Shown piece by piece: positions 31,630-39,871 of a stretch of DNA of 39,997 nucleotides. The first letter of the stretch is position 1, and the number at the start of each line of letters is the position of its first letter. The DNA comes from CAUZFZ01 sp963579025 (GTDB lineage Bacteria; Planctomycetota; Planctomycetia; Planctomycetales; Planctomycetaceae): positions 1 to 39,997 of the forward strand of contig CAUZFZ010000100.1 of the NCBI GenBank assembly GCA_963579025.1. The letters run 5' to 3'. The notes under the pieces were generated by a model, which made no database searches, had not been told where the DNA came from, and saw only the letters and a list, made by a program, of their open reading frames with translations. A program made the position numbers and the translations under genes.

Positions 31630-34600
31630 TCAGTCGATCCGCTGCAGGCGGAGCACGGGCTCCTGTCCCGGTCCGACCGTTCGATTCTGGACGATCTCGC
31701 ATTGCCGGCCGCTTTCCCCGAGTACGTCCGCAACGGCTGGATCGCGTGTGACGGATTGCGTCAGCAGCAGATCGTCGGATTCGCCGCTGTTCAACAGCTC
31801 AAACACGCTGTTGACGGTCATGCCGAAGTAGTCCAGCCGGTCGTTGATTGTGGTCAGCATTGCATCACCCCGATGCAGTGCCATTTTGACCGGCAGACCA
31901 CGTGTTGACGGCGATTCGGTGACCAGTTGCGGCAGATCGAGCGCGACTCGGACCGCTCCGGCGGGGTCCTCAAATGCGGCCAGAAAACCGTCGGCAGTGA
32001 TTTTTACGATCGCGCCGGATTCACGACGAATGGCTTTCTCGGCAATCTGCAGGCATTCATGTACGACGGCAAACGTCCCCGTGTCACCTTCGGAACTGTA
32101 GATTGATGCGAGCCGCGCAATCGACACGGCCATCAACGTGACGCGCGTGACATTGGCGAGTTGTCCCGGAGCCATGACTTCGTTCGGGAACAGATCTCGA
32201 AACAGGGCCAGTGAGGATGCCTGGGCCGCCGTCAGCGCATCATCGCGCTGGACCGTCCGTTCGATTCTGGCGAGGAGTTCCTGCCCGGACTGATTCTGCA
32301 ACACAATCGCCTGACGTGTTGGATCGAGCGGCGGAGGTGCGTCGGGGCGCGGGCCGCCCAGGTCGACGTCCCAGCGTGACACACCACGCGACTCGCTGAC
32401 GTGAAAGTCAATCGTGTACGGCAGATTCGGGCTGCGCATTCTGTACGCGCCGGGTGGCATCGCCAGATTCCACTTAACGCGTTCATCCGGCTGCAAGCGA
32501 GTTTGCGCAACGATGTGTGGAAAGTTTGCCGGGCCACCAATGCAATACGTTCCCGTCTTGACTCGACGGATTTCCGGATGGACTCGGAAGATCAGCTCGA
32601 TGTTGGATGAGAAATCCGCTTCGAAGTCGATGTTGCACGCCGGGCAGTGCTCATGTTCGCCCAGAGCTTTGAGCGTATCCTTCACGTCGGACGGCACGCG
32701 ACAGACCGGGCACAGGATATCCCACACAAGGCTCAGCACACCTTCCCGCGCGGCCCGCAGGCAGACTTCGATGACATCGCGTTCCGCAAAGTCGAACCGT
32801 CGAGCCAGAGCGATTGGCCGAATTCTCGCGACTTCCGGATCAGGTGCTTCGAGTAGAAAACGTCCGAGTCGATCGGCAACCTCGGCATCCACACCGACGT
32901 CAATCAGCGACTCGATTCGCTGTTCCATACGACGATGCATGGCCGTCCGCGATCGAGCCTGCTTTTCGAAGGCATCGGCATCGGCCGACTGCGAAGAGGC
33001 GACCTGGTCGATTCGTCGATAGAGTCGGTCGAGCGAGTTCTGTGTCTGGCGACCCATCTGCAGCTTGGTCGCGAAGCGGCCGGTCACACCGCGCGGTTCG
33101 ATCCGAAAACTGTGCGTCACAAGCGTGCCACCAGTCGGGCGTTCGGACAGTTCCGTGGTCGAGATGAACCATACAAACGGGCCCTGGCTGAATTCACGCA
33201 GGACTCCGAACCGTCGCCCTTCAATCCACTCGAACGGGTGCTCTTCCCATGCCATCACCACCGGCCCGATCTTCGCCTCGCCGAATCGCCGGACGCCGGC
33301 ATGCGGATCGACTTCGGTTCGAAAACTTGCCGGGGGCAATCCCATGGCCCGGTTGAAGCGGTCTGTGTTTGCGACGTACGGCCAGAGCTGATGTGGCGAA
33401 CTCGACAGTTCCCACTTGAACTCCCATGACATGAATCGTTCGCTATCGGCGAGATTCGGAAGCTGCGGGTGCAACACAATGCTGGTCGCTTCGCCTTTCA
33501 GCAGACGCTCCAGCTCGTCGAGCATCTCGCCCGCGTCCTGGTACCGGTCGCTGCGGGACTTGGCCAAAGCTTTCTCGATGATGGTCACGACGCCATCGCT
33601 GATATTGTCGTTCTGCCGCTGAAGAGAGGGCAGCGGGTCGCGGAGATGCTTGGCCATCAGCACGGACATCTGATCCGCCGTATATGGCGGCTGCCCCGCC
33701 AGCATGTAGTAGAACGTGACTCCCAGCGAATAGATGTCGGCCCGAGCATCAACCGGTTCGCCCTGCCACTGCTCCGGAGACATATACAGCGGAGTCCCCA
33801 GCACGGTGCCGGCCTGAGTGACGTTCATTGATTCGGACTGATCCTGATGCCGGGCCAGGCCGAAGTCTGTCAGCCGGCCGCGAAATGCCGCCACGGGGGT
33901 CGAGGCGTCGTTTTCGCCGCCGGAATCCGTCTCCACTCTGGAGAGCAGGATGTTATCGGGCTTGATGTCGCGGTGAACGATGCCGCGCCGGTGTGCGTCG
34001 CTCAGGGCCCGGGCGACGTCGGACACAATCGTGGCCGCATCCAGTTCCGAAAACGCCCCGTGATCGGCCAGGTAGCTTCCGACCGAGGGGCCTTCGACAA
34101 ACTCAAGTGCCATGTACGCGACACCGTTGTCTTCATTGGCTTCGATGAACTGTGTGACGTACTCGCTTTGAATCTGCGCCAGAACTCGGGCTTCCTTCAG
34201 GAAGCGTCTGCGCTGTTTGGGATCTTCCGCGACTGCCGGCTTCAGCGTCTTGATTGCGACGATAGTGTCGTCGACCGGATCTTCTGCTTTGTAGACGGCG
34301 CCCATACCACCCTGGCCGAGCAGACTGAGAATCCGAAAACGCCCCAGTTGTTCGGGAGCGGCCGAGTTCACGGGAGCGCGAATCAATGTCTGATCAGTGA
34401 TCGAGTCCGAATCAGACTCGACCGTCCTGTCAAACTCGAACTCATTGATCAGCCGAATCATCGAGACGAGACGTTTGGCGACTTCGCTTGCGCCTGGCCG
34501 GTCCAGCTCATCCTGCGAAAGCATCGCTCCCAGCAGTTGGCGAAAATCCCCCGTGACCTTGCTGATCTTTTCGTCGAGGCTCCAGTTCACCTGCAGGCTG

Positions 34601-35211
34601 CTACCGGACGCCGAGGTCAGCGGTCCGTCCGTTGGTTTACCCGTCGCCAGCCAGTACATCAGTCCGGCCAGACTGTAGATGTCCCCCAGGGGTCCGAACT
34701 CCGCCTGTCGAGGGTCGATCAGGATGCTGCCGGCCAGATCCTCATTTGGTTTCGGAAACCTCGCGTTGTCAACGGGCAGAATGTCGATCTGCGGTCGACC
34801 GTTCCACCAGATTCGGCCTGGCATCAAATGGCCATGGACGAGCCCCACGCGGTGGATTTCCGCCAGAGCCAGCGACAGTTGCACGCCCGTCTCGAGCAAT
34901 TTCGTCGCCGAGTTGTGATACGCACCGCCGCCGACATCCTGCAAAGTCTGTTCGCCGGGGCAATCCGTGACGATATATGGTTCGGCGGCGTTGAAGTCCG
35001 AGGCACGGAGTTTTGAAATCGCGGGATGGTCGGTCAGTTCCAGCAACCGCGTCTGACGGACAAGTTGCGCTCGCCGTGCCGGATCGTTCTCAAGCGTTGA
35101 CAGCAGATGGAACCCGACAGTGTCCCCGCTTTCGGGGTCATAAGCCGCATAGGCAATGCCATCCGGGCCGGCACTCAGTTGTGTCAGAAGTTCAAAGCGC
35201 CCCGTATCCAC
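31630..35211 (-). CDS. Pseudokinase-Ser/Thr kinase-SRPBCC-DUF5939-degenerate cyclase fusion
   Basis: The 1,193-residue cytoplasmic protein starts with GTG at 35211. Residues 1-265 form a pseudokinase: the catalytic loop reads VHGHLMPGRIW instead of HRDxKPxN, and the ATP-binding Lys is missing. A complete kinase domain follows (about 288-570): LGQGGMGAVYKAEDP, VAIKTLK, VHRDIKPDNILL, DFGLAR, GTPLYMSPEQW. Then comes an SRPBCC/START-like domain (590-720; SSPHQLWPYVANTDRFNRAM, GVRRFGEAKIGPV), DUF5939 (760-930) with a zinc-ribbon pair CPVC...CPAC, and a class III cyclase-like domain (1014-1187). The cyclase has lost the first metal Asp (TLMAVSIARLAS) and the transition-state Arg (TVNSVFEL); Lys and Asp remain in VKITADGFLAAF. 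The kinase should be active and the cyclase part is probably a binding or regulatory module. Confidence 0.88.
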   Translation of the reverse strand: MDTGRFELLTQLSAGPDGIAYAAYDPESGDTVGFHLLSTLENDPARRAQLVRQTRLLELTDHPAISKLRASDFNAAEPYIVTDCPGEQTLQDVGGGAYHNSATKLLETGVQLSLALAEIHRVGLVHGHLMPGRIWWNGRPQIDILPVDNARFPKPNEDLAGSILIDPRQAEFGPLGDIYSLAGLMYWLATGKPTDGPLTSASGSSLQVNWSLDEKISKVTGDFRQLLGAMLSQDELDRPGASEVAKRLVSMIRLINEFEFDRTVESDSDSITDQTLIRAPVNSAAPEQLGRFRILSLLGQGGMGAVYKAEDPVDDTIVAIKTLKPAVAEDPKQRRRFLKEARVLAQIQSEYVTQFIEANEDNGVAYMALEFVEGPSVGSYLADHGAFSELDAATIVSDVARALSDAHRRGIVHRDIKPDNILLSRVETDSGGENDASTPVAAFRGRLTDFGLARHQDQSESMNVTQAGTVLGTPLYMSPEQWQGEPVDARADIYSLGVTFYYMLAGQPPYTADQMSVLMAKHLRDPLPSLQRQNDNISDGVVTIIEKALAKSRSDRYQDAGEMLDELERLLKGEATSIVLHPQLPNLADSERFMSWEFKWELSSSPHQLWPYVANTDRFNRAMGLPPASFRTEVDPHAGVRRFGEAKIGPVVMAWEEHPFEWIEGRRFGVLREFSQGPFVWFISTTELSERPTGGTLVTHSFRIEPRGVTGRFATKLQMGRQTQNSLDRLYRRIDQVASSQSADADAFEKQARSRTAMHRRMEQRIESLIDVGVDAEVADRLGRFLLEAPDPEVARIRPIALARRFDFAERDVIEVCLRAAREGVLSLVWDILCPVCRVPSDVKDTLKALGEHEHCPACNIDFEADFSSNIELIFRVHPEIRRVKTGTYCIGGPANFPHIVAQTRLQPDERVKWNLAMPPGAYRMRSPNLPYTIDFHVSESRGVSRWDVDLGGPRPDAPPPLDPTRQAIVLQNQSGQELLARIERTVQRDDALTAAQASSLALFRDLFPNEVMAPGQLANVTRVTLMAVSIARLASIYSSEGDTGTFAVVHECLQIAEKAIRRESGAIVKITADGFLAAFEDPAGAVRVALDLPQLVTESPSTRGLPVKMALHRGDAMLTTINDRLDYFGMTVNSVFELLNSGESDDLLLTQSVTRDPAVADVLGESGRQCEIVQNRTVGPGQEPVLRLQRID

Positions 35212-35347
35212 AGTGGTCAGTCCCGGTGGTATTCACTCGATGCAGCAGATCGTATCACACGAATGATACTCCGGAGTCGGATTACCGCCATGTCTTGAGC
35301 CGACGAGCGCGTATGAGTGCGAGAATGGTCAGCCGGAGTCCAGATCG

Positions 35348-36547
35348 TCAGCAGCATTCGCCGGGGCCGCAGCAGTCGCCGTCCGGAAGAATGGTCAACT
35401 CGATTGAGGCGGCGGATTTCGTTTGTCGCGGGTCGCGGATCGTGAACTTTGAGCAATCAAACGAGGCTGCTCCATTCAGCGGAACTTCTTCCTGCGGCGG
35501 GACGGCGATGATCTGATCGGCGTAGGGAGCCCGAGTGTAGATTCGAAACGTCTTGTCACACGCCGCCATGCGTTTGCCTCGATCGAGCCGGTGCCCGTCG
35601 TCGTCAATCACTGCCTTCCACGGACCCTGGTAAATCACCGCCTGATTGCGTTCCAGGCACGGACCCTCTTTGCCCTTCCAGGCACGCACAGTCATGCTGC
35701 GAAATTCGATCCCGTCCACGACCGCCCAGGGTTCTGCCTGCCGTTTGACGATCTCGACGCCGTACAGGCCCGCCTGCTCGAATGCCTGCAGGAAGCGGTC
35801 TTCACGAAAAGCACCGCTCATACATCCGCTCCACAGACGCGGATCATTCTGCAGTTCTTGCGGCACGTCCTCGTCACAGACAATGTCGCTGATGACCGCC
35901 CGACCGCCGCGTTTCAACACGCGATGCATCTCCGAGAACAACTGCTGGCGGTGCTCGTTGTGTACGAGGTTCAAAACGCAATTCGAGACAATCACGTCGA
36001 CCGATTCGTCCGCGATCATGGGTGATGTGTCACGGAGCTGTTGAGCGTGTGTCTCGACATTCAGCCAGTCCGTGCTGGTCTGCACTGGATTGCCACTGAG
36101 ATAGAGATCGAGCTGATCCAGACTGAGCTTCAGATCCTGAATCCGGCCCTTGTGGAATTCGACGTTGCCAAAGCCGAGACGGGTTGCCATTTCCGCCTGA
36201 TAGCTGCGAGCCAGGCCCAGCATGTCGTCGGTGCAGTCAACACCGATGACACGTCCCTGAGCTCCGACTACCTGCGCGGCGATGTAGCAGATCTTTCCAC
36301 CGCCCGAACCCACGTCAAGCACCGTGTCACCAGGCTCAACGTACTGCGACGGATCACCACAGCCGTAATCCCGCTCGATGATCTCGTCAGGGATGGCCTC
36401 CAGATATCGCGCGTCGTAATCGACCGGGCAGCACAGCGCCACCTCTTTCTCATTGGCAGCAGCGCCATAGCGTTCTCGTACGGCGGCTTCGACATTCAGG
36501 GGTTGAGCAGGGGCGGCAGTCGTTGCCGGGGCGGTTACTTGAGTCAC
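35348..36547 (-). CDS. ArsM-like SAM methyltransferase
   Basis: The 399-residue class I methyltransferase has motif I VLDVGSGGGKICYIA and GRVIGVDCTDDML as the next strand and acidic residue. Cysteines lie at CCPVDYD (39-40), DYGCGDP (63), SNCVLNLVHN (about 190) and WSGCMSGAF (about 241), matching the spacing of the arsenic-binding cysteines of arsenite S-adenosylmethyltransferases. A C-terminal domain of about 110 residues ends in the unusual DCCGPGECC. ArsM enzymes methylate As(III) for detoxification. There is no arsR, arsC or arsenite pump nearby, so another thiophilic substrate is possible. The start is GTG at 36547, with ACGGA and GGAGCC just before. The kinase gene follows after 136 bp on the same strand. 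Confidence 0.8.
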   Translation of the reverse strand: MTQVTAPATTAAPAQPLNVEAAVRERYGAAANEKEVALCCPVDYDARYLEAIPDEIIERDYGCGDPSQYVEPGDTVLDVGSGGGKICYIAAQVVGAQGRVIGVDCTDDMLGLARSYQAEMATRLGFGNVEFHKGRIQDLKLSLDQLDLYLSGNPVQTSTDWLNVETHAQQLRDTSPMIADESVDVIVSNCVLNLVHNEHRQQLFSEMHRVLKRGGRAVISDIVCDEDVPQELQNDPRLWSGCMSGAFREDRFLQAFEQAGLYGVEIVKRQAEPWAVVDGIEFRSMTVRAWKGKEGPCLERNQAVIYQGPWKAVIDDDGHRLDRGKRMAACDKTFRIYTRAPYADQIIAVPPQEEVPLNGAASFDCSKFTIRDPRQTKSAASIELTILPDGDCCGPGECC

Positions 36548-36850
36548 TCCGTGGCTCCATTGTTTGTCAGGCGGAACGTGTTGTTGAGAGGCCCGCAGAC
36601 TGTCGTTCGGCGATTCATTCGTCCGTGAAACCGCTCACAGATTCATGGACACGTGACGAAGTCGCGTCCGAGGCGGTCGAATTCTAGTCCTTCGCAGCGT
36701 GCGTCAAGTGGGCGGAGTTGAGATTGCAGTGCATCGGTGAGTAGACCTGCCAGCGGCATGTCAGTCTCAGCAGATCGACGGGCGGCTTCCACCGAGACGC
36801 ACCACCGACAACTCGTCCGCCGCCGAATCCTGCTCAAACACACAAGAAGA

Positions 36851-36889
36851 GGCGGATTGGTCCGTCCATTCTGCCCAATCGGGCGCTAC
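36851..36889. repeat. Possible short REP-type doublet
   Basis: Hairpin CGGATTGGTCCG (36853-36864) and hairpin GCCCAATCGGGC (36873-36884) are followed by GCTAC, so the minus strand begins GTAG. Both stems are only four base pairs, and the left side lacks its GTAG. It has the same plan as the clear doublets but is short and possibly decayed. Confidence 0.35.
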
Positions 36890-37062
36890 GTCTGGGAGAA
36901 CCGACAGATCCGTCAGAATTATGCGAGCCGGTCCATTCGGAACGGACGATGTGGATGCGGGTGCGAGAAGCATGCCGCCGGAGGCGGAACATGCTGATTG
37001 ATACTCAACAATCGGTGTACGTTGGGCCCGCGATCTTCGGAGCGCGGTCGTTCGTCTCGGCA

Positions 37063-37068
37063 GGGAGG
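37063..37068 (+). promoter_or_regulatory. Shine-Dalgarno site of the FadL-type gene
   Basis: GGGAGG ends 5 bases before the ATG at 37074. It fixes the start at the first residue of a typical signal peptide. Confidence 0.65.
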
Positions 37069-37073
37069 TTGAG

Positions 37074-38387
37074 ATGCGTCGGATTCTGTTTCCCCTGATG
37101 TTTGTGGTTTGCTGTCTGCAGTGGCAGCCAGCCTTTGCTCAATTCGGCCTGAATTTCAGTGGCGTGGGCCCGGTCAATCGCAGTATGGGCGGCGTGGCGA
37201 CAGCAACGCCGATCGACTCACTCGGAGCGATTCACTGGAATCCTGCGACGATCGCTGCGTTGCCGTCGTCGGAAATGTCCTTCGGAGTTGATGGCGTCCT
37301 TCCGGTCGTAGACATCACTTCGTCTCTGGGTCCGTTCGCCGGAGGTGACGACAGCGACGGCGGCTGGTTCGCAGCACCCTTGTTCGGAGTCGTGCAACAG
37401 GTGGACGACTCTGAATGGACATACGGTCTGGGCATCATGACCGTGGCAGGATTCGGGCAGAACTTCCCCGCCAGCAGCGCAACCGGGACCACGAATCCCG
37501 TTCTGTTCCCCGGGGATGGACTGGCTGAGAATGGGGGAATTCCCGGATTCGGTAACATCTTTGCCGAGGCGGCCTTTATAGAAATCGCCCCGGTGCTGGC
37601 CTTGCAAGTGACGGAGAACCTGTCGATCGGGTTTGGCCCGACGGTCACCATCGGTCGCGTGCAGGCATCACCCTTCGCGTTTGCTCCGCCCGACAACGCG
37701 AATGCGATTGGATTTCCGACGTTTCCTGATGGGACAAACGCCCGATACCACTGGGGTGGCGGATTTCAGATGGGTGCGTATCTGGAAACAGATCAGTGCG
37801 TGAACTTCGGTGTGTCATACAAAAGCCCTCAGTGGTTTGAGAACTTTACGGCCAACTCGACAGATGAAATCGGTCGCACACGCAATTTGAATTTCAGCCT
37901 CGATCTGCCGCAAATCGTGTCATTCGGAGCGTCATACACGGGCATGCAGAACGTGCTACTTGGTGTCGACGTGCGACACATCGGATGGTCACACGCTGAC
38001 CTGTTTGGCGATCCGGCGTCGTTCAGTAACGGTGCCTTGCGTGGACTGGGCTGGGACAGCACCTGGAACGTGTCCGTGGGTGGCCAGTATCTGCTCTCGG
38101 AACGTCTGACTGTTCGTGCCGGATACGCCTATGGACCGAGCCCGATTGACGGCAACCCGGAGAGCGGCCTGAATGTTGGCACTCCGCTCATTCTGGAGCA
38201 CATATTGTCAGCAGGTACGTCGGTACGCATCAGCGATGCCCTGTCGATGCACGTCGCCTATACGTACGCCATCGAAAACGAACTTAACGGCCCGATTCAG
38301 GGGCCGGCTGGCCCTGTGGGCGGCAGCACGCTCTCACAGCAGGTCTCAGCCCACTTCCTGACGGCTGGGTTCACAGCAGCATTCTGA
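37074..38387 (+). CDS. FadL/OmpP1/TodX-family outer membrane transport protein
   Basis: The 437-residue protein has a signal peptide (MRRILFPLMFVVCCLQWQPA, cleavage after AFA). The mature N-terminus then shows the FadL-family pattern: NRSMGGVATATPIDSLGAIH followed by WNPA. The rest alternates amphipathic strands with Gly- and Asn-rich turns (SIGFGPTVTIGRVQ, FQMGAYLETDQCVNFGVSYK, VRAGYAYGPSPIDGNPE) and ends in ...FLTAGFTAAF with the terminal Phe typical of outer membrane barrels. FadL proteins are 14-stranded barrels that pass hydrophobic compounds such as fatty acids or aromatics. Presence of the family supports a Gram-negative-type outer membrane. It is monocistronic with its own terminator. 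The substrate cannot be read from the sequence. Confidence 0.88.
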   Translation: MRRILFPLMFVVCCLQWQPAFAQFGLNFSGVGPVNRSMGGVATATPIDSLGAIHWNPATIAALPSSEMSFGVDGVLPVVDITSSLGPFAGGDDSDGGWFAAPLFGVVQQVDDSEWTYGLGIMTVAGFGQNFPASSATGTTNPVLFPGDGLAENGGIPGFGNIFAEAAFIEIAPVLALQVTENLSIGFGPTVTIGRVQASPFAFAPPDNANAIGFPTFPDGTNARYHWGGGFQMGAYLETDQCVNFGVSYKSPQWFENFTANSTDEIGRTRNLNFSLDLPQIVSFGASYTGMQNVLLGVDVRHIGWSHADLFGDPASFSNGALRGLGWDSTWNVSVGGQYLLSERLTVRAGYAYGPSPIDGNPESGLNVGTPLILEHILSAGTSVRISDALSMHVAYTYAIENELNGPIQGPAGPVGGSTLSQQVSAHFLTAGFTAAF

Positions 38388-38419
38388 GAGCCACCAAAAC
38401 AGACTGACCGTCCATGTCG

Positions 38420-38450
38420 CCCGGATTCATTCACGAATCCGGGCTTTTTT
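38420..38450 (+). terminator. Intrinsic terminator after the FadL-type gene
   Basis: A perfect 9-bp stem CCCGGATTC (38420-38428) / GAATCCGGG (38435-38443) with a six-base loop is followed by CTTTTTT, 32 bases after the stop at 38387. It is the clearest rho-independent terminator on the plus strand. Confidence 0.92.
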
Positions 38451-38491
38451 GTTCGCGGGCGGCACTTGGTTTGTTTTGGGCACGGATGACA

Positions 38492-38774
38492 AGTCGGCTT
38501 CAGCCGACTCCCGAATGCCACCGGCTTCAGCCCAATGTCCCCAGAGTTGTGGAGAATGCTGTAGCGGAGCGGCGCGAGCCGCCCGGTTTTAGCAGCGATG
38601 CTCTGTGCGTGGGCCGGACGGCTCGCGCCGTTCCGCTACAACTCTGGGGCCATTGGGCTTCAGCCGGTGGTGGAGGCCTGCCGCGACAACACAAAGCCGG
38701 CTCGAATCGAAACGTCAAACGGACCCCAACGGCTAAAGCCAGTGGCAAATCAAGAAAGTCGGCTGAAGCCGACT
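38492..38774. repeat. Nested palindrome array with GTAG...CTAC core
   Basis: The 283-bp array lies in the gap between two convergent genes. Outermost are two hairpins, AGTCGGCT-TC-AGCCGACT (38492-38509) and AGTCGGCT-GA-AGCCGACT (38757-38774). Inside, 38521-38550 and 38638-38667 pair imperfectly around CCCAATG and CCAGAGTTGT. The core GTAGCGGA (38561-38568) plus CGGCGCGAGCCG (38570-38581) faces CGGCTCGCGCCG (38619-38630) plus TCCGCTAC (38632-38639). It appears to be at least two REP families nested in one another. Apart from this array and the terminator, the 470-bp gap (38388-38857) holds no gene. Confidence 0.8.
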
Positions 38775-38857
38775 GGTGTCAGGCCCACACCACAAACCGT
38801 GACAGTCTGATTTATTGTGCGCGGGCGGCACCGGGTGCCGAGCTGCCGGGAGCATCC

Positions 38858-39871
38858 TTACGCACGCCAGAAGGCCGTGATTCGTTCCACCTCCGCTTCC
38901 GCACTCGCGAGTTGTTCCTCCGCGCCGTTCCAGCCGAATTGAAGACCTGCACGGCCACGGAAAAGACGCGCCCGGGCCAGTTCGTAGCGGGCTTCCTGCA
39001 ATTCAGCCACGCGAATGCTCTCGTCGAAACAGCGACGTGACTTTGACTGGTGCCCCTGCATGGCAAGCACTGTCCCCATCTCTCGCAAGGCCTGTGCTCG
39101 CGACGTGTGATAAAGCTTTGTGACGAACAGAGCTGTCCGGGCGGCCTTCCTGGCAGCCTTAAGTGCCTTCTGTCGTGAAGCCCCTTCCGGTTCCCGCTCG
39201 GCCACGATACGCAGTGCTTCAGCCCGCCACGCATAGCCGCAGTTGATGTACGGGTTACGGAACTTCTTCTTCCAGGCAAAGTCAAGACTCTCCTTGATCG
39301 TTGCGGCAGCCTCGGCCGGCTTGTCCTGACGAAGCAACTGGTCCAGCCCTCGACCCTGCATGAGGGCACAGATCGACAACGGATCGGTTCGTGGCCGCTC
39401 AACTTCAGACTGAATCAGAGCGTCGTCCAGAAAACGGGTCGCTGTCGGCGGCCCGAACAGTACGGCACAGGCGATCGCCATGTAGTCGCCGGTTTCATAT
39501 CCCACCCGCAGGACGGTCCGCGCCAGTCTGCATGCCTCTTCCAGTTCACCGCTGTAATAAGTGGGCACGCTGAGAATGATGCGGGCCATGTTGGCTTCCC
39601 AGACATCGCCTGCTTCTTCCAGCAGACGCACCGCTTCGCGTCCCGATTCGACGGCTTCACGAAAGCGTCCCAGTGTTGTCAGCGACATGCCCTTGCGACT
39701 GCGAGCCATTCCCTCTCCAACCCGGTCGCCCAAATTCGCGTGAATCTCGCAGGCACGCTCCGCGTAGCGGGTTCCGCGTCCTGCCATCGGAATGGCGGTC
39801 ATGACGATCGCGTGGTAACCACAGGCATGTCCAAGTTCCTGGCCTGGCTGGTACTTCTCGGCAAGGTTCAT
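38858..39871 (-). CDS. TPR protein, detached C-terminal part of a kinase/ATPase-type regulator (possibly truncated)
   Basis: From the ATG at 39871 the product has 337 residues made of helical TPR-like repeats: YAERACEIHANLGDRVGEGM, RFREAVESGREAVRLLEEAG, ELEEACRLARTVLRVG, KPAEAAATIKESLDFAWKK, RCFDESIRVAELQEARYELA. As I know the family, this resembles the C-terminal third of large planctomycete proteins with a Ser/Thr kinase, an AAA ATPase and TPRs. The frame stays open for 42 more codons to the right edge, but that stretch is repetitive and has no family resemblance. It is either an independent TPR protein, a truncated remnant, or the end of a longer gene beyond the window. Only a weak GAGAG precedes the ATG. 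Confidence 0.65.
   Translation of the reverse strand: MNLAEKYQPGQELGHACGYHAIVMTAIPMAGRGTRYAERACEIHANLGDRVGEGMARSRKGMSLTTLGRFREAVESGREAVRLLEEAGDVWEANMARIILSVPTYYSGELEEACRLARTVLRVGYETGDYMAIACAVLFGPPTATRFLDDALIQSEVERPRTDPLSICALMQGRGLDQLLRQDKPAEAAATIKESLDFAWKKKFRNPYINCGYAWRAEALRIVAEREPEGASRQKALKAARKAARTALFVTKLYHTSRAQALREMGTVLAMQGHQSKSRRCFDESIRVAELQEARYELARARLFRGRAGLQFGWNGAEEQLASAEAEVERITAFWRA

Larger units (their letters stand above)
36548..37073. other. Divergent intergenic region, no convincing gene
   Basis: The 526 bp lie between the ArsM-like gene (minus) and the FadL-type gene (plus) and must hold both promoters. Open frames of 60-90 codons run through it but are Arg/Ser-rich, lack ribosome-binding sites and resemble nothing known. 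The only structured part is the small hairpin pair at 36851-36889. No promoter boxes could be named with confidence. Confidence 0.4.

Noticed and set aside
33847..35016. Plus-strand open frame of 389 codons
   Set aside because: It is opposite the kinase domain, where HRDIKPDN and DFGLAR prove the minus strand is coding.
38414..39040. Plus-strand open frame of 208 codons after the FadL-type gene
   Set aside because: It reads through the terminator hairpin, the nested palindromes and the antisense of the TPR gene.
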